This document shows, in pieces, positions 24,894 through 33,618 of a stretch of 39,182 nt of DNA. The position numbers and the translations under genes were made by a program. Numbering within the stretch: the stretch's first letter is position 1; each line of letters begins with the position of its first letter. Origin of the DNA: Oscillospiraceae bacterium (GTDB taxonomy: Bacteria > Bacillota > Clostridia > Oscillospirales > Oscillospiraceae); the NCBI GenBank assembly GCA_021768185.1, contig JAETNP010000020.1, positions 1-39,182 on the forward strand, read 5' to 3'. The notes under the pieces are model-generated. The model was not told the DNA's origin and did no database searches. It saw nothing but the letters and a program-made list of their open reading frames with translations.

Positions 24894-25790
24894 TTAGTCA
24901 TAGACATACTCATCCCGACTGGTCATCTGCAGACGGCCGTCTCTCATTTCCCAAATCTCTGTGAAGTGGGAGGCAGTGTTGTCTGTGTGAATTTCATAAA
25001 CGGGAATCTCCCGGCGAATCAAAACCAGTTTGTCCTCGTCTTGCTCAGCGGGTCGGGGCCGGATCACAGCGTCTTCTCGTGGGACCCAAGTCTCCAGGGC
25101 GCAGCCGCGATCATAGTCCAGGTTCGGGAAGTCAGAACACTCCCGCTCCTGCCGGACCAAGTAGAGATTTCCCTCCCCATCAGGCCGATAGAAGTCCTGT
25201 TGGTACTGAACCCCGCCCCAGCCCACCTTATACTCAGTGGAAATTTCCCCGGTCTCCAGGTGGACCTCAACGTCCTGGAGGGTGCAGGCGAATTGATACC
25301 GCTCGCCATCCCATTGCCAGTAATAGTAGGGGATGGTGTTGTTGGGAACCCAGCCGAAAAGGCCGAAGTCTGTGTTCCCGTCAAAATTCAGGTCCAGAAC
25401 CTCCATGGTCTCCTCCGGGGACCAGCATTTGGTGTAGTCGTAGAAATCTTCGACCAGAACGCCGTCGCCAAATTCCCACTCCAGTTCAATGGCCTCTCTG
25501 GCAAAAACCGTTTGCAGCAGGTCCTCCCCGTCGTAGACTCGCACTTCCCGGACACCACAGTCGTACTCGTCTGTCTGCTTGCCGAATGCCTCCAGCCTCA
25601 GCGTTCGCCCATCCGCCAGGGGAGCCTCCAGGGTCAAGAGGAGGTGGTCCTCCGTCTCCGGAACAGTTGGTGCTTGTTCTGTTACATCGGGCATTGATTC
25701 CAGAGGAGGTTCTTCCAAAATTGTAGAAGCCTGACTACATGCCGTACAGAGCAGCACAACAAGAAAAAGCAAAAATGTTACTTTTTTCAA
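24894..25790 (-). CDS. Putative lipoprotein of unknown function
   Basis: The product begins (M)KKVTFLLFLVVLLCTACSQ, a lipoprotein signal with the acceptor cysteine in LCTAC. It is followed by an acidic, proline-rich linker and a domain of about 230 residues. VLDLNFDGNTDFGLFGWVP near the middle resembles the Ca-binding-like DxNxDGxxD motifs of FG-GAP/XAC2610-type secreted proteins, so an extracellular membrane-anchored protein is likely. I do not recognise a function. The TTG at 25790 is preferred: it opens the signal peptide and GAGGG lies about 8 nt upstream. An in-frame ATG at 25808 would add MREGTA but has no ribosome site. It follows hslO by a few dozen bases, probably on one transcript. 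Confidence 0.8.
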   Translation of the reverse strand: MKKVTFLLFLVVLLCTACSQASTILEEPPLESMPDVTEQAPTVPETEDHLLLTLEAPLADGRTLRLEAFGKQTDEYDCGVREVRVYDGEDLLQTVFAREAIELEWEFGDGVLVEDFYDYTKCWSPEETMEVLDLNFDGNTDFGLFGWVPNNTIPYYYWQWDGERYQFACTLQDVEVHLETGEISTEYKVGWGGVQYQQDFYRPDGEGNLYLVRQERECSDFPNLDYDRGCALETWVPREDAVIRPRPAEQDEDKLVLIRREIPVYEIHTDNTASHFTEIWEMRDGRLQMTSRDEYVYD

Positions 25791-25817
25791 AGCCGTTCCC
25801 TCTCTCATAGGCGCAGT

Positions 25818-26726
25818 TTATACATCCCCGTTTTCGTCCTTTTTCTGCGCCTTCATCCGGTCGATAAGTGCTTGCAGCTCTTCGCCTGTAAACTGATAAA
25901 CCTTGTCACAGAACTGGCATCCCAGCTCGCATCCGCCCTGCTCCGCCAGCAGGTCCTCCAACTCCGCCACGCCCATGCTGATGAGCGCCCGCTCCACCCG
26001 GTCGCGGCTGCAATAGCATCTGTATTCAATAGGCGAGGTCTCCAGAATTTCCACCTCGAAATCGCTGAGCACCGTCCGCAGAAGGGCCTCCGGGTCCGGG
26101 TCCCGGTCCAGCAGGGCTGTTACGGCCCCGGCGGCCATGACGCCGCCCTCCACCTTGGTGATCACATCCTCTCCCGCCCCGGGAAGGAGCTGGATGATAT
26201 ATCCTCCCGCGGCCTTCACGCTCTGGTCGCGGTCCACCAGGACCCCAAGAGCGCAGGCGGTGGGGATCTGCTCGCTCTCCACGAAGTAGGCCGCCAGGTC
26301 CTCGGCGATCTCGCCGCCCAGCAGGCCCACGGAGCCGATATAGGGCTCCTTTAATCCGATGTCCTTAATAACGGTCAGGGTCCCCTCCCCGCCGACGGCG
26401 CGGCCCACGTCCAGTTTTCCATCCTCCCGGAGGGGGAGGTCCACCTGGGGGTTCTGGACATAGCCCCGGACGCTGCCCAGGTGGTCGGAGACCGCCAGCA
26501 CGGTCCCCAGGGGGCCGCCGCCCTTGATTTGCAGCGTCAGGGAGGCATTTTCCTCTTTCAGGGCGTTGCCCATCATGGACGCTGCCGCTAAGGCCCTTCC
26601 CATGGCAGCTGTCGCCACCGGGAGGGATTTTTGTATATTTCTCGCGCGTTCGGTGAGTTCTTTTGTTGTGACGGCAACAGCTTTGACGGTGCCGTCCTTC
26701 GTCATAGCACGGACTAATTTATCCAT
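25818..26726 (-). CDS. hslO: Hsp33 redox-regulated chaperone
   Basis: A 302-residue Hsp33: a holdase chaperone held inactive by zinc and switched on by oxidation of its cysteines, in the cytoplasm. The C-terminal switch has CYC (Cys237, Cys239) and CQFC (Cys270, Cys273), with an additional Cys266; these are the CxC and CxxC zinc ligands. The N-terminal domain is family-like (VRAMTKDGTVKAVAVTT, LTLQIKGGGPLG, VRGYVQNP). The ATG at 26726 has AAAGGA about 9 nt upstream. The upstream sequence is repeat copy B, whose outer hairpin (26744-26760) ends 17 nt before the start codon, so the element borders the ribosome site. No clear promoter is seen between the hairpin and the start. Confidence 0.97.
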   Translation of the reverse strand: MDKLVRAMTKDGTVKAVAVTTKELTERARNIQKSLPVATAAMGRALAAASMMGNALKEENASLTLQIKGGGPLGTVLAVSDHLGSVRGYVQNPQVDLPLREDGKLDVGRAVGGEGTLTVIKDIGLKEPYIGSVGLLGGEIAEDLAAYFVESEQIPTACALGVLVDRDQSVKAAGGYIIQLLPGAGEDVITKVEGGVMAAGAVTALLDRDPDPEALLRTVLSDFEVEILETSPIEYRCYCSRDRVERALISMGVAELEDLLAEQGGCELGCQFCDKVYQFTGEELQALIDRMKAQKKDENGDV

Positions 26727-26743
26727 TGTTCAAGTCCTTTCTT

Positions 26744-27362
26744 CGCGCCGTTCCGGCGCGAGGGGGAGTTTTTTCTTATCGAAAGCCCGGGACCTGCGCG
26801 GCCCCGGACTCCGCGCCTACTTTTTGTGTGAACAAAAAGTAGGCAAAAAGTCACTTAAACCTGGCGGTTTAAGAATCCCTCATTTATTGATTAGTTTTGC
26901 GCCCAAGGCACAGTCGGTTTGGTCTAAACCTTACTGCCGTCCGCTTCGTTCCCCTTCTGCGTCTATTTCAGCATTCTAATCGGCGGCCCCTACCGTGTGG
27001 CGGGGCTAACTCCCCGGGGTGCAAAGTTGAAAGATGTTCCGTTAGACCAAATCCCCGTAGATGGCTCTACCCCTTTGAAAGGCCGGCAGGCGGAGTTGGT
27101 CAACTACCAGTCCACTAGATTAGATGCCCGTAGGACCTGTCGTTCACGTGGCACCGCAACTCTTCACTTCCGCCGAACCCTCGCAAACCCCTCGCCGAGG
27201 TCCCTTGCCGTCAGGCGGGACCGAGAAGGGAGTCCAGAACCGTAGGTTTTGGCGCGTTTTTGCCTACTTTTGCCGCGCGGCAAAAGTAGGTCCAGGGTCC
27301 GGGGGCGGATAGCCCCCGGGGTATCGTAAAGAAACAAGCGGCGGCGGCCCCGCAGGGGCCGC
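26744..27362 (+). repeat. Large hairpin repeat element, copy B
   Basis: About 619 bp with the same architecture as copy A but opposite orientation: outer hairpin 26744-26760, a TTTTTTCTTATCGAAAGC segment, a CCGGG/CCCGG stem, a TACTTTTT stem (about 26816-26843), CTTAAACC/GGTTTAAG (26854-26873), a shared interior, then mirrored hairpins 27263-27290 and 27299-27319 and outer hairpin 27344-27362. Interior blocks nearly identical to copy A include CCCCGTAGATGGCTCTACCC and AGATTAGATGCCCG. Outer hairpins share no sequence with copy A's, yet each pairs. It lies between hslO and the methyltransferase gene and fills the 657-bp gap there. No protein motif was found inside. Flanked inverted with copy A, it encloses purA, the lipoprotein gene and hslO. 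Confidence 0.8.
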
Positions 27363-27383
27363 AAAGGCAGCCAGGAGATAAAC

Positions 27384-28133
27384 CTACTTTCCCCGGATCG
27401 CCGAAAAATAAATCCTCTGCTCATTCTCCCGGGGCGCGGACATCCGGCAGTCCCCATACGTCCGGACGCGGGTAAACCCCGCGTCCATTAGCCACGCCCT
27501 CAGCTCGTCCACGGTGTAGGCCCTCTGCCGGTGCTCCTCCCCGGCGCGGTTCCATCCGCCGTCCGCCCGGCGGGTAAAAATATCCATCCAGTAGGAGCAG
27601 ATCCGGCTCCTCTTTTCATACTCCGTCCGCCACACGCAGTAGACGTCCTCCCTCTCGTCCAGGAAGACCTGCCCGTCCAGCGCCGCCAGCTTGGCCGCGC
27701 TGTTGATGTCAAACACCAGCACCCCGCCCGGCGCAATGAACAGATGAAGCCGCTGAAAACACTTCTGCACGTCCTTCGGGCTGGTCAGATAGTTCAGGCT
27801 GTCCAGGCAGCACACGGCGGCGTCCACCGTCCCGTAGAGGTCCAGCTCCGCCATGTCCTGGTTGAGGAACACCGGAGGCTCCCCCGTGAGCCCCGCGGCC
27901 TTCTCCCGGGCCTGGGCCAGCATGTCGGGACTGCCGTCCGCCGCGATGAGCTCATACCCCCGCTCCGTCAGAATGGCCGTCATCGCCCCGGTGCCGCAGG
28001 CCAAGTCCAGCACCGTATGGACCGGGATGCGGCTGCGCCGGAAGATCTTCTCCAGATAGTCCGCCCGCCGCTCATAGCCCACGTCCCCGGTCAGCGCGTC
28101 GTAGACCCCCGCCAGGGCCTCGTAGGCGCTCAC
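27384..28133 (-). CDS. Class I SAM-dependent methyltransferase
   Basis: A 249-residue methyltransferase with the glycine-rich SAM loop VLDLACGTGAM (about residues 41-51), an acidic second strand (LIAADGSPDML), motif FLNQDM, and DAAVCCLDSLNYL near the fourth strand. The N-terminus YEALAGVYDALTGDVGYERR is typical of small-molecule methyltransferases of the UbiE/COQ5-like group in this phylum. The substrate is unknown. The start is GTG at 28133, overlapping the YerC-like stop by 4 nt (GTGA), with GGAGG 7 nt upstream. It is translationally coupled to that gene. Confidence 0.9.
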   Translation of the reverse strand: MSAYEALAGVYDALTGDVGYERRADYLEKIFRRSRIPVHTVLDLACGTGAMTAILTERGYELIAADGSPDMLAQAREKAAGLTGEPPVFLNQDMAELDLYGTVDAAVCCLDSLNYLTSPKDVQKCFQRLHLFIAPGGVLVFDINSAAKLAALDGQVFLDEREDVYCVWRTEYEKRSRICSYWMDIFTRRADGGWNRAGEEHRQRAYTVDELRAWLMDAGFTRVRTYGDCRMSAPRENEQRIYFSAIRGK

Positions 28134-28450
28134 GACTGCTCCTCCGCAAGCCGCTCCTTCTCTTTCTCCTTCTGACGCTCAAAGAAGGTCTGATAGCCCC
28201 CGTGACCAAAGGCCAGAGACCGGTTCACCCGGCTGATGGTGGCGCTGGACGCCCCCGTCCGCTCCAGAATGTCGTTATAAATCATTCCCCGCCTGAGGAG
28301 CACCGCTACCTCGAAGCGCTGCTCCATGGCCCGCAGCTCCGTTACGGTACACAGGTCCTGAAAAAAATCGTAGACCTCTTCCTCTGTCTTCAGCGTCAGA
28401 ATGGCCTGATACAGGCCGTTGCTCTTCTCCTTTTTTGTGATCCTTGCCAT
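28130..28450 (-). CDS. YerC/YecD family TrpR-related protein
   Basis: A 106-residue protein of the TrpR-like superfamily, the size and sequence type of Bacillus YerC. Helices around LYQAILTLKTEEEVYDFFQD and ELRAMEQRFEVAVLL match the core. The DNA-binding turn is MIYNDILERTGASSATISRV (residues ~56-75). The charged tail (ERQKEKEKERLAEEQS) is lysine/glutamate-rich. It probably binds DNA but the ligand is not known to be tryptophan. The ATG at 28450 is preferred, with GGAGG 8 nt upstream; an upstream ATG at 28483 lacks a site and overlaps the -10 box. It is first in a two-gene transcript with the methyltransferase, divergent from glgB. Confidence 0.93.
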   Translation of the reverse strand: MARITKKEKSNGLYQAILTLKTEEEVYDFFQDLCTVTELRAMEQRFEVAVLLRRGMIYNDILERTGASSATISRVNRSLAFGHGGYQTFFERQKEKEKERLAEEQS

Positions 28451-28481
28451 CAGAAACTCCTCCGTTGGTTGGGATGCCTTC

Positions 28482-28510
28482 ATTTTAGCACTTCAATCCG
28501 TGAAAGTAAA
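28482..28510 (-). promoter_or_regulatory. Promoter of the YerC-like / methyltransferase transcript
   Basis: On the minus strand TTTACT (28505-28510), 17 bp, TAAAAT (28482-28487). It lies 31 bp before the start codon. Confidence 0.65.
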
Positions 28511-28680
28511 CACCTTTCCGCAAAATCCGCTCTTCGCCGGGTGAAAACCGGTCGTACCAAGTCAAAATATGGAGAAAATAGACAGACCTTTTCTCCGCCT
28601 GTCAAAAACATTTGGCAAAATAGACGTGAAATGCCCGGTTTTTTTGTGGCTTTTACCATAGAAAACTGCCTCCCGCCGCC

Positions 28681-28710
28681 TTGACGCTGGGCAAAGTGAT
28701 GGGGTATAAT
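28681..28710 (+). promoter_or_regulatory. Promoter of the glgBCD genes
   Basis: TTGACG (28681-28686), an 18-bp spacer, and a perfect TATAAT (28705-28710), 77 bp before glgB. The leader carries a small hairpin CCGCTGG/CCAGCGG (28724-28746). The rest of the 337-bp gap 28451-28787 holds A/T-rich sequence with the direct repeat AAAATAGAC (two copies, near 28574 and 28618) and a GGAGAAAA/TTTTCTCC inverted repeat (28570-28595). These could be regulatory sites but I cannot assign them. Confidence 0.8.
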
Positions 28711-28787
28711 ATACAAAGTATAACCGCTGGCGTTTTCTTCCAGCGGATGCCCCATCGCTATATCGTACTATACACGGGAGGATCACT

Positions 28788-30938
28788 ATGCCCTATAGAG
28801 AAGCAGACCAGCTGAACACCTACCTTTTCCACGAGGGAACGGCCATCAGCGCCTATGAATATATGGGCGCTCACGCGGTTACCTTGGACGGGACCGCCGG
28901 CTATATGTACCGCGTTTGGGCGCCCCGGGCCCAGGCGGTCTCTGTGGTGGGTGACTTCAATTCCTGGAATCCGGACGCGCATCCTATGGAAAAGATTACC
29001 CAGGGCATCTGGGAGCGCTTTGTTCCCGGCGGCCAGACCTACGACGCCTACAAATTTGCCGTGACCGGCGCTGACGGCGTCCGCCGGCTGAAGGCCGACC
29101 CCTACGCCTTCCACGCCGAAACCCGCCCCGGCACCGCCAGCAAGCTGTACTCCATCGACGCTTACCAGTGGGGAGACGCCGCCTGGCGGGAGAGCCGCCA
29201 TGCCCAGCCTGTTTATACCTCACCCCTGAATATTTACGAGGTCCACCTGGGCTCCTGGAAGCGCCGGGAGAACGGGGATTTCTATGACTATCGGAGCCTG
29301 GCACTGGAGCTGGCCCCCTATGTCAAGGATATGGGCTTCAACTTTATCGAGCTGCTGCCCATTACCGAATATCCCTACGATCCCAGCTGGGGCTACCAGT
29401 GCACCGGCTACTTCGCCCCCACCTCCCGGTACGGGACTCCCGAGGACTTCATGTTCTTCGTGGACTACATGCACCAGAACGGCATCGGCATCATCCTGGA
29501 CTGGGTGCCCTCCCACTTCTGCAAGGACGCCCACGGCCTCTATGAGTTCGACGGCTCCGCCTGCTATGAGTACGCCGACCCCCGGAAGGGGGAGCACGCC
29601 TCCTGGGGCACCCGGGTCTTCGACTACGGCCGCACGGAGGTGAAGAGCTTCCTGCTGTCCTCCGCCGCCTTCTGGCTGAAGGAGTACCACATCGACGGCA
29701 TCCGGGTGGACGCGGTGGCCTCCATGCTGTATCTGGACTATGACCGCAAAGACGGCGAGTGGGTCCCCAATCAGAACGGCGGCAAGGAGAACCTGGAAGC
29801 CATCGCCTTCCTCCAGGAGCTGAACAAGACCGCTTTCAAGGTCAATCCGGACGTGCTGATGGTGGCCGAGGAATCCACCGCCTGGCCCCTGGTGACCAAG
29901 CCCTCCGACGTCATCGGCCCCAACGGCATCGGCGGCCTGGGCTTCAACCTGAAGTGGAACATGGGCTGGATGAACGACATGTGCCACTATCTGAAGATGG
30001 ACCCCTGGTTCCGCCAGGGCAACCACAAGGACATCACCTTCTCCATGTTCTACGCCTTTTCGGAGAACTATGTCCTGCCTCTCAGCCACGACGAGGTGGT
30101 CCACATGAAGGGCTCCGTCCGGGGCAAGATGCCCGGCGACGAGTGGCAGCAGCTGGCCGGCGTCCGGGGCTTCTACGGCTACACCATGGCCCACCCGGGC
30201 AAGAAGCTGAGCTTCATGGGCGTGGAGCTGGGTACCGAGCAGGAATGGCACTACGAGGACCAGCTGGACTGGGGCGTCCTCAGCAAGGAGGGCAACGCCA
30301 AGCTCCACCGGTATATCAAGGACCTGAACCATTTCTATCTGAGCGAGAGCGCCCTGTGGGAGGACGACTACAGCTGGGAGGGCTTCCAGTGGCTGGTGCC
30401 CGACGACAACCAGAACAATGTGGTGGTTTTCCTCCGCCGGAACAAGGCCGGCGAGGAGCTGCTGTGCGCCGTCAACTTCAATCCCAACACCTATGAGGAT
30501 TACCGCTTCGGCTGCCCCCAGGTGAAGGAGTATGTGGAGGTCTTCAACTCCGACGCGGCCATCTACGGCGGCACCGGCGCGGTGAACGCCGCCCCCTGCA
30601 AGGTAGAGTGGATTCCCTCCCATGGCCAGGAGAGTTCCGTGTCCATCCGCATCCCGCCCTTCGGCGCGGTGTTCATGAAGGGCCGCGGCAAGCTGCGGGC
30701 CAAGCCCCAGCCCAAAAAGGCCAAGGAGACCGCCGCCGGCGAACCTCAGCCTGAGAAGCGGACGCGCAAGAGCGCCGCTAAGAAGGCTTCCGCCGCCGCA
30801 GCAGAGGTTCCCGCCGCCAAGGAAGCGCCCAAGAAGCCGGGCCGCAAGCCCGCTGTCAAGAAGACTGCCGCGCCCGCCGCGGCGGAAAAGAAGTCCGCTC
30901 CCCGAGGAAGGAAAAAGACGCCTTCCACGGCTGAATAA
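28788..30938 (+). CDS. glgB: 1,4-alpha-glucan branching enzyme with basic C-terminal tail
   Basis: A 716-residue GH13 enzyme that adds alpha-1,6 branches to glycogen. An N-terminal CBM48 region (YRVWAPRAQAVSVVGDFN) precedes the barrel. Catalytic residues are visible: nucleophile Asp308 in GIRVDAVAS, acid/base Glu361 in VAEEST, and His434-Asp435 in LSHDEVVH. The first ~630 residues match a normal GlgB. Residues 631-716 are an additional tail almost entirely Lys, Ala, Pro, Arg and Glu, with KKPGRKPAVKKTAAPAA and PRGRKK, resembling histone H1 tails and AT-hook-like cores. This is not usual for the family. The ATG at 28788 has GGGAGG 6 nt upstream. It heads glgB-glgC-glgD, and glgC starts 21 nt later. 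Confidence 0.97.
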   Translation: MPYREADQLNTYLFHEGTAISAYEYMGAHAVTLDGTAGYMYRVWAPRAQAVSVVGDFNSWNPDAHPMEKITQGIWERFVPGGQTYDAYKFAVTGADGVRRLKADPYAFHAETRPGTASKLYSIDAYQWGDAAWRESRHAQPVYTSPLNIYEVHLGSWKRRENGDFYDYRSLALELAPYVKDMGFNFIELLPITEYPYDPSWGYQCTGYFAPTSRYGTPEDFMFFVDYMHQNGIGIILDWVPSHFCKDAHGLYEFDGSACYEYADPRKGEHASWGTRVFDYGRTEVKSFLLSSAAFWLKEYHIDGIRVDAVASMLYLDYDRKDGEWVPNQNGGKENLEAIAFLQELNKTAFKVNPDVLMVAEESTAWPLVTKPSDVIGPNGIGGLGFNLKWNMGWMNDMCHYLKMDPWFRQGNHKDITFSMFYAFSENYVLPLSHDEVVHMKGSVRGKMPGDEWQQLAGVRGFYGYTMAHPGKKLSFMGVELGTEQEWHYEDQLDWGVLSKEGNAKLHRYIKDLNHFYLSESALWEDDYSWEGFQWLVPDDNQNNVVVFLRRNKAGEELLCAVNFNPNTYEDYRFGCPQVKEYVEVFNSDAAIYGGTGAVNAAPCKVEWIPSHGQESSVSIRIPPFGAVFMKGRGKLRAKPQPKKAKETAAGEPQPEKRTRKSAAKKASAAAAEVPAAKEAPKKPGRKPAVKKTAAPAAAEKKSAPRGRKKTPSTAE

Positions 30939-30959
30939 ATACGAGAGGATAGAGTAGCC

Positions 30960-32164
<1,205 letters not shown>

Positions 32165-32168
<4 letters not shown>

Positions 32169-33286
32169 AAAGCAAACTGCACGGCATCATCTTTTCCTAT
32201 GAGAAGCGCAGCGGCCTGCGGGAGCTGACGGAGTCCCGCATGCCCGCCTCCGTCCCCTTCGCGGGGCGCTACCGCCTCATCGACTTCATCCTCAGCAGCA
32301 TGGTCAACGCCGGCATGACCGACGTGGGCGTGGCCATCCAGGGCAACTACCAGAGCCTGCTGGACCACCTGGGCTCCGGCAAGGACTGGGACCTGAGCCG
32401 GAAGCACGGCGGATTGCGCCTGCTGCCCGCCTTCGCGGACGACAACGTGATGAACGGCGTCCGGGAGTACCGGGGCAAGATGGAGGCCCTGGCCGGGGTC
32501 CGCTCCTATCTGGAGGGCATCCGCCAGAAGCACGTGGTCCTGGCGGACAGCGACCTTATCATCAACATCCCCATTCAGGACGTGTACCAGGCCCATATCG
32601 CCTCCGGCGCGGATATCACCGCCGTATGCACCAGCAACGTGGAGTCCGACGCCGACGTGACCTTCTTCCGTCTGGACGATACCGGCCGGGTGAAGGAGAC
32701 CCTGTTCCCCCTCCGGGACCGCACCGGGTGCCACCGCTCCCTGGAGATCTACATTCTGTCCAAGGAGCTGCTGCTGAAGCTGGTGGACGAGTGCATGAGC
32801 CACGATCTGGCCAGCTTCCGGGGCGCGGTGCTCCAGGCCAGGGCCAAGGAGCTTCACATCCAGAGCTACGTCTGGGACGGCTACGCCGCCCAGATCCGCT
32901 CCGTGAAGGAGTACTATGACCGCTCTCTGGAGCTGCTGGACCCCGCCATCCGCCGGGAAGTATTCCCCGCCGGGCGGCCCATCCACACCAAGGAGCGCAA
33001 CGAGGCGTCCACCTATGTGGACCCCGCCGGCGTGTGCTGCAACTGCCTGGTGGCGGACGGCTGCACCATTGAGGGCACGGTGGAGAACTCCATCCTCTTC
33101 CGGGGCGTCAGCGTGGCCAAGGGCGCGGAGGTGAAGGGCTGCATCCTCATGCAGGACACCACCGTCAGCCGGGACGCGGTGCTCCAGAACGTCATCGCCG
33201 ACAAGGACGTGGTAGTGAAGGAATCCTGCACCCTCATGGGGACTCCCGACTACCCGATGACCATCGCCAAGGGCAGCGTCGTGTAA
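32165..33286 (+). CDS. glgD: GlgC-like regulatory subunit
   Basis: A 373-residue paralogue of GlgC that forms a heteromer with it in Firmicutes and raises its activity. It keeps the ADP-glucose pyrophosphorylase fold, with [20 protein letters not shown] and [19 protein letters not shown]. It lacks the GGxGxRL nucleotide loop (the N-terminus reads [20 protein letters not shown]), so it is probably non-catalytic. The C-terminal hexapeptide beta-helix is present. The ATG at 32165 overlaps the glgC stop. An AGGAGG lies just upstream inside glgC, giving its own ribosome site. It ends the first glycogen transcript. Confidence 0.97.
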
Positions 33287-33296
33287 GAAAACATCT

Positions 33297-33330
33297 AAAG
33301 GAGGAGGGATATTCTTCCTCCTCCTTTATT
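33297..33330 (+). terminator. Terminator after glgBCD
   Basis: An 11-bp stem AAAGGAGGAGG/CCTCCTCCTTT (33297-33307 with 33317-33327, 9-nt loop) is followed by only ATTGATTGC, so it is a moderate terminator. It marks a probable division between glgBCD and glgA. Confidence 0.65.
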
Positions 33331-33378
33331 GATTGCTACAATTCTGCGCCGGAAGGCGGCGCAAAACGGCTGGAAATC

Positions 33379-33407
33379 TTTACTTTTCCGCCAAAACGGA
33401 GTATACT
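33379..33407 (+). promoter_or_regulatory. glgA promoter
   Basis: TTTACT (33379-33384), 17 bp, TATACT (33402-33407). The predicted transcript starts near 33414, leaving a leader of about 205 nt. Confidence 0.7.
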
Positions 33408-33413
33408 GTCCAT

Positions 33414-33609
33414 TATGGGGGCGCTCTCCCTGCCAGGGTTTATGCCATTTTTCGATCCATGTAACGTTACCGGGCAGAAATTCAGGAATAGCAGCGCCCT
33501 TAGTCTCCGGGGACCGTCATTGGGCTTCGCCCAACGGCCGGTCCGGCGGCGCACGCGCCGCCCAAGTTCTTTTTGATGCTTTTTCTTTCAAGAAAAAGTC
33601 TAAAGGAGG
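33414..33609 (+). other. Long structured leader of glgA
   Basis: The leader is rich in hairpins. GGACCG/CGGTCC (33511-33516 with 33539-33544) encloses TTGGGC-TTC-GCCCAA (33520-33534). Next comes GGCGGCGC/GCGCCGCC (33545-33562), then CTTTTTCTT/AAGAAAAAG (33579-33598), which ends 3 nt before AAAGGAGG. No known riboswitch or T-box signature was recognised. The rest of the 332-bp gap is the glgD terminator and glgA promoter. Confidence 0.5.
33545..33598 (+). repeat. Short T-rich hairpin repeat, copy 1
   Basis: A variable GC hairpin (33545-33562) followed by AAGTTCTTTTTGATG and the CTTTTTCTTTCAAGAAAAAG palindrome. A related copy in the opposite orientation lies at 37593-37658 after glgP. Confidence 0.55.
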
Positions 33610-33618
33610 TTTTTCCCA

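Noticed and set aside
28561..28640. Two AAAATAGAC direct repeats with A/T-rich spacing as a CRISPR or iteron
   Set aside because: Only two short copies, no array, no associated genes.
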